Shown piece by piece: positions 15,023 to 22,818 of a DNA stretch of 64,000 nucleotides. Position numbers and translations under genes: made by a program. The notes under the pieces were generated by a model. The model saw only the letters and a list, made by a program, of their open reading frames with translations. It did no database searches and was not told the DNA's origin. The stretch covers positions 62,001 to 126,000 of the forward strand of contig NZ_JAVRHN010000010.1 in NCBI RefSeq assembly GCF_031846645.1, read 5' to 3'. How positions within the stretch are numbered: position 1 is the stretch's first letter; each line of letters starts with the position of its first letter. Origin of the DNA: Autumnicola psychrophila. Its GTDB lineage: Bacteria > Bacteroidota > Bacteroidia > Flavobacteriales > Flavobacteriaceae.

Positions 15023-17503
15023 TTATTTCTTATAAGCCAATAATCTCAAGGCGTTTCCAACCACTAATAAAGTGGATCCTTCGTGAACAAGTACTGCTAT
15101 CCCGATGTTGGCAAAGCCAAATATGGTGGCGGGAATTAATAAAGCTACAATTCCCAGGCTTACCCAAAGGTTTTGTTTTATGATAGCTTTGGCTTTCCGG
15201 CTCAAACCTATTGCAAAAGGCAGGGTTTCCAGTTTATCTGCCATCAGGGCTATATCGGCGGTTTCCAGGGCCACATCAGATCCTGCTGCCCCCATTGCAA
15301 TACCCACGGTACTATGTGCCATAGCGGGAGCATCATTCACTCCATCGCCCACCATGGCTACTTTATCCTCCTGTTTCTTTAATTTTTTGATAGCATCTAC
15401 CTTTTCCTCGGGAAGCAGGCTCCCCCAGGCATCGGTAAGATCAATTTCTTTGGCCACCGCATCAGCCACTTTTTGGTTATCCCCGGTGAGCATGATCATA
15501 CGTTTAATACCGATTTTTTTAAGCTCCTCCAAGGTTGCTTTAGCTTCTTCCCGAGGAGTGTCCATAAGGGAAATAATTCCAATATACTCCTCATTCCTGC
15601 GTATCAACATTGTCGTGTTCCCTGCGGCTTCCTGTTCCCTTACTTTTTCTACGGTTTCTTCTGAAGGCTTTTGATCATCGAGCGCTTCAAAGAGCTCCAA
15701 ATTCCCCATATACACCTTATCTTCCCCGAGGCTGGCTTTTATGCCTTTTCCTAAAACAGCTTCCATATTACTTGCTTCCGGAAATTGTATGTTTCCCAAG
15801 CGTTCTTTTCCGTCCCGTACCACTGCTTTTGCAAGGGGGTGGTCGCTTAAAGCCTCTACAGCTACAGCTGTTTTTAGCAGTTCCTCTTCACTTACGTCCG
15901 TTAATGTGATAACTTTGGTGAGCTTTGGTTTGCCTTCAGTAAGGGTACCGGTTTTGTCAAAAGCAATAGCGGTGAGCACGCCAAGATCTTCCAGGGGCCG
16001 CCCCCCCTTTATCAGAACCCCACCCCTGGCTGCGCGGGCTACTCCGCTAAGTACAGCACTGGGTGTGGAAATGGCCAGGGCACAGGGACTGGCAGCCACT
16101 AAAACCGCCATTGCCCTATAGAAACTCTCGCTAAAGGGTTCATCGAGGACAAGGAAGGCGAAATTCAGCAAAACCACCAGGGCCAAAACCGATGGCACAA
16201 AATATTTTTCAAACTTATCAGTCAATAATTGGGTAGGTGATTTCTGTGTCTGGGCTTCATTCACCAATGTCACCAGTCTTGACAGTGTAGAATCCTGAGA
16301 GGTTTTTATCACCTTTACTTCCAGGGTACTATTGCCGTTGATGGTTCCCGCAAATACACGGTGTTCATCTTTTATTTCGCTTTCTTTTGAATAATCTTTG
16401 TCAGGATCGGGTACGGGGGACTTATCCACAGGGACGCTTTCGCCGGTGATGGGTGCCTGGTTCACACTACTATTGCCATTAACAACAACACCATCGGCAG
16501 AAATTTTGGTGTTGGATCTCACTACAACAATATCACCTACCTGAAGCTCTTCAATTTTTACTTCCTGCGTCTTTCCATCTCGTTTTATTAGGGCAGTTTT
16601 AGGGGCAAGGTCTGCCAGGGCTGCAATGGATTTTCTAGCCTTGTTCATGGCGTAATTTTCGAGCGCATGGCCCAGGCTAAAAAGGAAGAGGAGCAAAGCC
16701 CCTTCTGCCCATTCTCCCAGAACGGCTGCCCCAATTGCCGCGACCAGCATAAGGAAATCAATTTCGAAACCTCCTTTGGCAACCGTTTCAATGGCTTCTT
16801 TTGCCGTGTAATAGCCCCCAAAGAAATAGGCGCCTATGTACAAGGCCAGACTTACCCATTCCGGCACAGTTTCCAGGTAGGAAAGGCCAAAACCGGTGCC
16901 CAATAAAACCCCGCAAATAATGGAAAAGTACATCTCAGTATTTTTTCCTAAAATACCCCCGTGGTCATGGGCGTGGCCTTCATCTTTAAGCTCTGCCTCC
17001 TCGTGGGAATGTTTATGGGTTTCAGCCGTTTCAGGAGGCATTTTTTCATTCTTTTTGGCGGTTTTGATTTTCAGGCCTTCGTTCCTCAGGATTTGATTAA
17101 AATCTTTTTCATCGGTTTTAGCCTTTATAAATTCCAGCCTTACGATTCCCGATTCGGATACCGAGGCTTCCATTATCTCCTCTAATCCTCTTAACCCTTT
17201 TTCGATTTTCCTTGCATGTCTTGCATGTCGAATTCCCTCAACCTCGAGCAGGCTATGTCCAAATTCATTGGTCAATGATGCCCCTGCCTGTTTTGCGAGT
17301 TTTCTAATATGGGCAATGGAAATAATGTCGGGATCGTAATGAAAACAAAGCTGAGGGGTATCATCCTCTTTTTCAGAAGCAATATGTACCTTTTCAATAC
17401 CTTCCCTGTTTTGCAGGTGATCCATTAGCCTCTGCACACATTGATCGTTCTCATCGGGAATTTCCGGCAGTAGTATTGGCAGTTTTACTTGCGTTTTTTT
17501 CAT
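15023..17503 (-). CDS. P1B-4-type heavy-metal ATPase (SPC motif)
   Basis: An 826-residue metal-exporting ATPase. The N-terminus has two HMA-like folds without CxxC, then a His-rich linker (163-181; HKHSHEE and HAHDHGG). TGES at 353-356 marks the actuator domain, the membrane metal site SPC is at 472-474, and the phosphorylated Asp516 lies in DKTGT. SDHP and GDGVND follow, then HEGSTLLVVGNALRLL in the last TM. SPC together with HEGST marks the P1B-4 group, which exports Co2+, Zn2+ or Fe2+. The frame and length are intact. The AlbA_2 gene lies 29 bp upstream, so the two form an operon. The exact substrate cannot be read from the sequence. Confidence 0.9.
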   Translation of the reverse strand: MKKTQVKLPILLPEIPDENDQCVQRLMDHLQNREGIEKVHIASEKEDDTPQLCFHYDPDIISIAHIRKLAKQAGASLTNEFGHSLLEVEGIRHARHARKIEKGLRGLEEIMEASVSESGIVRLEFIKAKTDEKDFNQILRNEGLKIKTAKKNEKMPPETAETHKHSHEEAELKDEGHAHDHGGILGKNTEMYFSIICGVLLGTGFGLSYLETVPEWVSLALYIGAYFFGGYYTAKEAIETVAKGGFEIDFLMLVAAIGAAVLGEWAEGALLLFLFSLGHALENYAMNKARKSIAALADLAPKTALIKRDGKTQEVKIEELQVGDIVVVRSNTKISADGVVVNGNSSVNQAPITGESVPVDKSPVPDPDKDYSKESEIKDEHRVFAGTINGNSTLEVKVIKTSQDSTLSRLVTLVNEAQTQKSPTQLLTDKFEKYFVPSVLALVVLLNFAFLVLDEPFSESFYRAMAVLVAASPCALAISTPSAVLSGVARAARGGVLIKGGRPLEDLGVLTAIAFDKTGTLTEGKPKLTKVITLTDVSEEELLKTAVAVEALSDHPLAKAVVRDGKERLGNIQFPEASNMEAVLGKGIKASLGEDKVYMGNLELFEALDDQKPSEETVEKVREQEAAGNTTMLIRRNEEYIGIISLMDTPREEAKATLEELKKIGIKRMIMLTGDNQKVADAVAKEIDLTDAWGSLLPEEKVDAIKKLKKQEDKVAMVGDGVNDAPAMAHSTVGIAMGAAGSDVALETADIALMADKLETLPFAIGLSRKAKAIIKQNLWVSLGIVALLIPATIFGFANIGIAVLVHEGSTLLVVGNALRLLAYKK

Positions 17504-17532
17504 TTTTTCTATCGGTTTTTAATTTTCGCTCT

Positions 17533-18303
17533 CTAATTGTACAATGCCTTTCCTTTTCCTATATAGGCCAATGCCTCAGGAATATCCAGTTCGCGTGTGC
17601 CATTTCCGGTACGGATAAAAAAATGGGACCGATCTTCGTAATTGAGGAATACCGGTGTTTTTGAGGATTGTATGTTTAAATGGCAAATGTCCCTTCCTTT
17701 AAATTCGTGAAAAGTTACTTTTATCAAAGGACAAAAGCGGGTGACCAATGTAACGGAGACCAATTGCATAATATACTGCTCAAATCCGTCCCTGCCAGGC
17801 TTCTTCAAGGTTTGGTAATCTTCCTGAAGTCCTAAAATATGGCCTTCATCATCAATGCCAATCAACAGGTTGCCACCTTTACAATTTATAAAGCCGGCTA
17901 TGGTTTTTGCCACTACGACTTCCAGGGCTTTATTTATTTTTGACTGCCGTAAATCGCAGCGAAGTGTAGATTTAAACTCTACTTCACTGGTTTCGCCCTT
18001 AGCTATAAGTGCTTCTATAATATCTGTTTCATTCTTCAATTTGTCAAGCTGAAAGATTTTTTTCCTGGTGTAAAACATCAATGCCAGGCTGATGCCCAAA
18101 CAACCAAAAAGGAGGTTCTTCAAAATCTGGTCAAAATCCCCGAAACCGGCAATTTGTACAAAAACAATTTCCAGGATATTCCACCAACTGCCCTGGTCGC
18201 CCTGATTGTCATACAAAAAAAGGGAAATCCCAAGGGGCTGAACAATAAATACCCCCATCACAAAGCCCACAATAACAGTAAAGAAAAACCCCTTGTTGTT
18301 CAT
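17533..18303 (-). CDS. Membrane-anchored AlbA_2 / Schlafen-type domain protein
   Basis: Residues 1-85 hold two hydrophobic segments (about 7-28 and 60-78). From about 103 an AlbA_2 (Schlafen AlbA-like) domain follows: SEVEFKSTLRCDLR, VVAKTIAGFINCKGGNLLIG, then DEGHILGLQEDY, and TPVFLNYEDRSHFFIRTGNG at the end. This domain is usually found in predicted DNA- or nucleotide-binding regulators and in Schlafen-like RNases. A membrane-anchored form between two metal ATPases is unusual. It could sense or regulate, but its function is unknown. It is 29 bp from the P1B-4 ATPase and probably co-transcribed. Confidence 0.78.
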   Translation of the reverse strand: MNNKGFFFTVIVGFVMGVFIVQPLGISLFLYDNQGDQGSWWNILEIVFVQIAGFGDFDQILKNLLFGCLGISLALMFYTRKKIFQLDKLKNETDIIEALIAKGETSEVEFKSTLRCDLRQSKINKALEVVVAKTIAGFINCKGGNLLIGIDDEGHILGLQEDYQTLKKPGRDGFEQYIMQLVSVTLVTRFCPLIKVTFHEFKGRDICHLNIQSSKTPVFLNYEDRSHFFIRTGNGTRELDIPEALAYIGKGKALYN

Positions 18304-18488
18304 CAGACAATTATTTTATTAAATCATATTCAATGGTATTGGACGTTCAATATTTTTGTACCTCACCTTTAGTACTTTTTTTGTTCCCCTTAAGCAATTG
18401 CTGAACGATTGTGCATTATCAATTTATTCTTCGGTATTTGTTCTTTACAACCCGCACCTTCTAACCCCCTACACTTTTGGCTTTCAAT

Positions 18489-20519
18489 TTAGGCAAACTC
18501 CTTTTCCGTTTTTGTTTCCCTTTTAGGGAAAGGCGCTACAGTTTTATCTAAAATTTTTGTTTCAGAAGTTTCCTTTGTACGGAAATCAATTTTCTGAATT
18601 CGCATGGCATTTAATATGGCCAGCAGGGTAACGCCCACATCGGCAAATACCGCTTCCCACATGCTTGCCATTCCAAAAGCCCCCAGGGCCAACACCAAAA
18701 ATTTTACCCCAAAGGCCAGGCCTATGTTTTGCCAAACAATCCGGTTTGTTGCTTTGCTTATTTTTATAGCGGTAGCGATTTTTGAAGGCTGGTCGTTTTG
18801 TACCACCACATCTGCGGTTTCGATAGCGGCATCAGAGCCCAAACCACCCATGGCCATGCCAATGTCGGCAAGTGTGATAACAGGCGCGTCATTGATCCCG
18901 TCACCAATAAAAGCCAACATAGCCGATCCTTTTTTTAACCTTTCGACTTCTTTGATCTTTCCTTCGGGCAGCAAACCTCCAATGGCCAAATCCAGCCCAA
19001 GCTCCCGGGCCAGTTTCTGCACTACCCTCTCTTTATCGCCGGAGAGCATGACGATGTTTTTCACCCCTAGCTGGCGCAATTCATCTACGGCCAATTTCGC
19101 ATCTTCTTTGATCTCATCGGCAATGGTAATAAAACCACAATACTTTTCGTTGATGGCCATTACTATCGTTGTTTCCACAAAATCGTCTATTTCCGGATCA
19201 TAGGGAATATTGAATTTCTTTAACAGCTTAGTGTTTCCAGCCAATATGTTAAACCCTTCTACCTGTCCTTTCATCCCCATGCCTGAAATCTCTTCTGCAT
19301 GCTCCACCTGGGCCGTTTTATAGCCCAAAGAGACCCAATAGGAGGTCACTGCCCTGGCTACCGGATGGTTGGAGCTGCTCTCGAGACCTGCCACCAGGTT
19401 CAAAATCAACTCCCGGTCAAATTCAAAGGTCCTGATGTGCTGCACTTCAAATATCCCTTTGGTAAGGGTGCCGGTCTTGTCCATCACCACGGTGTCCACC
19501 TTCCGCATCTGGTCCAGGTAATTGGAACCTTTAAAGAGAATGCCATTGCGGGAAGCCGCGCCAATACCGCCAAAATATCCCAAAGGAATGGAAATCATCA
19601 GGGCACAGGGGCAGGATATCACCAAAAATACCAGGGCCCGGTAAAGCCATTCCCCAAAAATATAGGTTTCCACAAAAAAGTACGGAAGCAAAGTAATGGC
19701 CGTGGCTAGCAAAACCACAATGGGGGTATAAACTTTGGCAAAACGGGTGATAAAACGTTGGGTTTTTGCCTTTCGGGAAGCCGCTTCCCGTACCATTTCC
19801 AAAATTTTTGAGAGCTTGCTGTCCTCAAAACGGCTGGTAACTTTTATGGTGCCCAGGTCTTCCAAATTCACCATTCCGGCCAAAACCTGTTCCCCCTTGT
19901 ATTTACGGTCTGGTGCGGGTTCACCAGTAAGTGCCGCAGTGTTGAAAGTGGCCTTTTCAGAAATCAAGATTCCATCAATGGCTACCTTCTCTCCCGGTTT
20001 TACCTGGATAATACTGCCAACCGCTACCGTGGACGGGTGCACGATTTTTATGGTTCCGTCTGCTTCCACTACAGCCACCTCCTCGGCCTGGATTTTCAAC
20101 AAACTTTCAATGGATTTTTTTGCCTTGTTTACCGCGGCCCCCTGGAACAATTCGCCCACGGCATAAAAAAGCATTACCGCCACCCCCTCGGCATACTCGC
20201 CCAGCAAAAAAGCGCCTATGGTGGCAATGCCCATCAGGAAAAATTCGCTAAAGATATTTCCTTTCCTTATTTGCCTGATGGCTTTCCACAATACGGGCCC
20301 GCCCACGGGAAGATACGCCAGTCCAAAAAGGACAAATTGGAAAGGTGCCGTAAACCAGTTAGAAGCCACAACTTCTTTTAAGACAATACCCACGGCCAAA
20401 AGGAGAAAACCGGTAATTGCCAAACCGTACTCCCCATAGGTTTGTAAAAAACCACTTTTAGTTGTATTGGAGGATATCCCCCCATTTGAACATGCACCGC
20501 TACCGCAACAATCGCTCAT
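18489..20519 (-). CDS. zntA: Zn/Cd/Pb-exporting P1B ATPase (ZntA-type, CPC motif)
   Basis: A 676-residue P-type ATPase. The N-terminus is very short and Cys-rich (MSDCCGSGACSNGG) and replaces the usual HMA domain. The actuator TGEP is at 198-201, the membrane metal site CPC at 303-305, and the phosphorylated Asp347 in DKTGT. NHPVARAV and GDGINDAP follow, then a Lys in AFGVKFLVLALG and an Asp in FADVGVTLLAILNAMR in the last two TMs. This Lys/Asp pair with CPC is the P1B-2 signature for Zn2+, Cd2+ and Pb2+ export. TGEP instead of TGES is a minor variant. A Fur-type regulator lies 76 bp upstream on the same strand. Confidence 0.9.
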   Translation of the reverse strand: MSDCCGSGACSNGGISSNTTKSGFLQTYGEYGLAITGFLLLAVGIVLKEVVASNWFTAPFQFVLFGLAYLPVGGPVLWKAIRQIRKGNIFSEFFLMGIATIGAFLLGEYAEGVAVMLFYAVGELFQGAAVNKAKKSIESLLKIQAEEVAVVEADGTIKIVHPSTVAVGSIIQVKPGEKVAIDGILISEKATFNTAALTGEPAPDRKYKGEQVLAGMVNLEDLGTIKVTSRFEDSKLSKILEMVREAASRKAKTQRFITRFAKVYTPIVVLLATAITLLPYFFVETYIFGEWLYRALVFLVISCPCALMISIPLGYFGGIGAASRNGILFKGSNYLDQMRKVDTVVMDKTGTLTKGIFEVQHIRTFEFDRELILNLVAGLESSSNHPVARAVTSYWVSLGYKTAQVEHAEEISGMGMKGQVEGFNILAGNTKLLKKFNIPYDPEIDDFVETTIVMAINEKYCGFITIADEIKEDAKLAVDELRQLGVKNIVMLSGDKERVVQKLARELGLDLAIGGLLPEGKIKEVERLKKGSAMLAFIGDGINDAPVITLADIGMAMGGLGSDAAIETADVVVQNDQPSKIATAIKISKATNRIVWQNIGLAFGVKFLVLALGAFGMASMWEAVFADVGVTLLAILNAMRIQKIDFRTKETSETKILDKTVAPFPKRETKTEKEFA

Positions 20520-20595
20520 AATATTTTTCTTTTAAATCTTCAAAAACAGCTTATTCCAAAGATATATTTAAAAACCTGCAATGAAATTGCATTTT

Positions 20596-21024
20596 TCAGC
20601 CTGAACATTTGCCGCAAACCCCTTTTACCAATAACGTTGTCTCCACCGGCACAAAGTGTTCCGGCAAGGGCACTTCGGGGACTTTTGATTTGGGCAGGCA
20701 AAAGGTTTCCCGGCAGTTTTGGCAATAAAAATGCACGTGCATATCTTTGGGGGCGCACTCACAACCTTCTTTGCACAATGCATATTTGGTTGTTCCGTTC
20801 CCGTCCACTATACTGTGTATCAAACCTTTTTCCTCAAAAGTTTTTAGCGTGCGGTACAAGGTAATCCTGTCGGCCTTTTCGAAGACCGATTCCAAATCCT
20901 GCAAACCTATCGCGGCTTTTTGCTTTTGAAGGGTTTTGAGGACCAACAAGCGCATGGCCGTTGTCCTTACTTTTTTTGCAGTCAGTAATTCTTCGAGTTC
21001 CTTTATTTTAAATTTGTTTTTCAC
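20596..21024 (-). CDS. Fur-family transcriptional regulator (copy 3)
   Basis: I start it at the GTG at 21024 (VKNKFKIKELEELL), which gives 142 residues, the length of its paralogues. An ATG at 21126 would overlap the P-II gene by 4 bp and add 34 residues without family similarity, so that start stays possible. The winged-helix region is intact (KVRTTAMRLLVL, DRITLYRTLKTFEE), as are the zinc pairs FYCQNC and CGKC and the metal-site segment HVHFYC. Placed between czc-type efflux genes and zntA, it is the likely metal-responsive repressor of this cluster, perhaps Zur-like. Specificity is an inference. Confidence 0.85.
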   Translation of the reverse strand: MKNKFKIKELEELLTAKKVRTTAMRLLVLKTLQKQKAAIGLQDLESVFEKADRITLYRTLKTFEEKGLIHSIVDGNGTTKYALCKEGCECAPKDMHVHFYCQNCRETFCLPKSKVPEVPLPEHFVPVETTLLVKGVCGKCSG

Positions 21025-21122
21025 ATTAACGCCGTAAATTATGCCTGAAAAGGAAATCCCATTAGTAAGACAAACAGTTAGAACTTCCTTTACAGGACTT
21101 ATTTTATTGTTGTTGCTCCCCG

Positions 21123-21458
21123 TCAATCAAATTTCTTTATGGATTTTCCCGTCTTTATTTGAAACGCATCTTCAATATCTGAAACATAAATAATTCCGTC
21201 GCCAGGATCCGTTGTCTTTCCATTTTCGACTATGATGTCTATTGCTTTTCGTGCTTCTTCATTTTGGCACACCAGTTCCAGTTTCACTACGGGACTATCT
21301 GTAATGCGAAAATCAAGGGAGGGGCTGGCACCTTTGGCTTTGAATGCACCGGTCCCTTCCCCTTGCGAAAGGGTCATGCTATTAAAGCCACTATCACTAA
21401 GGGCTTCAACTACTTTTTGTACTCTTTTTGGTTTTATAAATGCTTTTATTTCTTTCAT
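21123..21458 (-). CDS. P-II-like regulatory protein linked to CzcA efflux
   Basis: A 111-residue GlnB-type ferredoxin-like protein. It opens MKEIKAFIKPKRVQKVVEAL, keeps the B-loop-like segment GDGIIYVSDIEDAFQIKTG, and has a T-loop (32-55) that reads GEGTGAFKAKGASPSL instead of the classical loop with a uridylylated Tyr. P-II-like proteins in metal-efflux operons form a separate group thought to bind metals, nucleotides or the efflux partner. It lies between czcB (about 90 bp) and the Fur gene on the same strand, so it is probably in the czc operon. Its ligand is unknown. Confidence 0.85.
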   Translation of the reverse strand: MKEIKAFIKPKRVQKVVEALSDSGFNSMTLSQGEGTGAFKAKGASPSLDFRITDSPVVKLELVCQNEEARKAIDIIVENGKTTDPGDGIIYVSDIEDAFQIKTGKSIKKFD

Positions 21459-21546
21459 CGCTATAGTTTGTATTAAGGATGAACCCTCTGGGTTAACTAA
21501 TTAAGACAAACATTATACAGAGAGCCCATCCATTTAAGTTTTTAAT

Positions 21547-22788
21547 TTAATGACCGTGAGAAGTCTGGCTCTTCTTCATTTCTGCTATCAAATAATAAGC
21601 ATTGTTCCACGCCACCTTTGCACCTTCAGGTAAAGGTTGCAATAATTTAATTTCCACCCATCCTTCATTTTCTTCTCCTGTCACCACTTCCACCGGCTTA
21701 AAAGACCACTCGGTTTCCCCGTCCTCCTCGTGCTCTTCAGCAATAAAGATGTAGGATTTGTCTTCTTCCTCAATAATTGCTTCTTTCGGTAAGGCTGTTA
21801 CTTCTGTTCCTGTGCCCGTAACGATCCTGCCGTTGATGTACATGCCCGGTACCAGGTTTTCTGAATCTTCCTGTATCTCTGCATGCACGTGGACAGCCCT
21901 GGGATTCTGTTCAAATTTCTTGCCGATAGAATAAATTTCAGCAGTATAAGTCTGGCCGGGCACTGATTCCATTTGTAACAGGACCTTTTGTCCCTCCTTG
22001 ACTTTATATACATCTTTGGCAAAGACCATTAAATCTGCATGCACATGTTCGGCGTTGATCACTTCGAATAGCTCGGTTTGGGGATCAACATATTGTCCTA
22101 CCTGCACACTTACATCTTCAATGCTCCCTTTTATTGGACTGACTACAGGAACATTCTCGACAATATTTCCTTCTCGTATGCCAGCAACATTAAGGTTTAA
22201 CTGCCTGAGCTGTGATTCAAACCCTTGAACCTCTGCCTGCACAACACGATAATCGGCCTGTGCCTGTTGAAAAAGTTTGCCTGAACCTACTTCTTGTTCA
22301 TAAAGCCTTTGTTGACGATTAAATTCTTGCTCCAGGTTCTGCAAACGGCTGTAAGCTGTCATATAATCGGTTTGTAACCTGGTGAGGTTAGGATGGGATA
22401 GATATGCCAGTACCTTACCTTTGCTTACTTGATCCCCCTCAATGACCTCAATAGAAGTTATATTGGCTCCTATAAAAGCAGTTACTGTAGCTTCATATTG
22501 TGGTGGGACTTCCAGTTGTCCGGTAGCTTCTACTATATCGGAAATGGGCCTTGTGGGCAGGGTGTCCACTTTTATTTCCAAACTGTTGAACTTGAGACTG
22601 GAAAGATGCACTTCACCCATTCCTCCTCCTTCTTCTCCTTCTTCATGACCTCCTTCTTCTTCTGCAGAATGTTCTTCCTGAGCTTCAGGGGACGCTTCTT
22701 CCGTACCTTTGCCTTCTCCGCCATTGCAGGCTGAAAGAAAGCTTACCGTAATGAGCAATGTGAACAGTTTTATAATGTGCTTTTTCAT
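21547..22788 (-). CDS. czcB: RND efflux periplasmic adaptor, CzcB-type lipoprotein
   Basis: A 413-residue membrane-fusion protein linking the inner-membrane RND pump to the outer-membrane channel. It has a lipoprotein signal (LLITVSFLSAC, Cys21), then a Glu/His/Gly-rich stretch (25-60; EEHSAEEEGGHEEGEEGG) that may bind metal. A biotinyl-lipoyl half-motif (VIEGDQVSKGKVLAYLSHP), a long coiled-coil hairpin (about 130-200), the second lipoyl half (SPIKGSIEDVSVQVGQYV) and beta-barrel domains follow. The C-terminus ends in HGH. It lies 30 bp downstream of the CzcA-TolC gene and is clearly in the same operon. A paralogue lies at 62551-63753. Confidence 0.92.
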   Translation of the reverse strand: MKKHIIKLFTLLITVSFLSACNGGEGKGTEEASPEAQEEHSAEEEGGHEEGEEGGGMGEVHLSSLKFNSLEIKVDTLPTRPISDIVEATGQLEVPPQYEATVTAFIGANITSIEVIEGDQVSKGKVLAYLSHPNLTRLQTDYMTAYSRLQNLEQEFNRQQRLYEQEVGSGKLFQQAQADYRVVQAEVQGFESQLRQLNLNVAGIREGNIVENVPVVSPIKGSIEDVSVQVGQYVDPQTELFEVINAEHVHADLMVFAKDVYKVKEGQKVLLQMESVPGQTYTAEIYSIGKKFEQNPRAVHVHAEIQEDSENLVPGMYINGRIVTGTGTEVTALPKEAIIEEEDKSYIFIAEEHEEDGETEWSFKPVEVVTGEENEGWVEIKLLQPLPEGAKVAWNNAYYLIAEMKKSQTSHGH

Positions 22789-22818
22789 TTTTATATCTTT
22801 GTCTATTAATTAATTATC

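Noticed and set aside
15105..16121. Long plus-strand open frames opposite the P1B-4 ATPase
   Set aside because: They are antisense to a gene with complete ATPase motifs and contain no domain of their own.
18604..19709. Long plus-strand open frames opposite zntA
   Set aside because: Antisense shadows of a gene with all P-type ATPase motifs.
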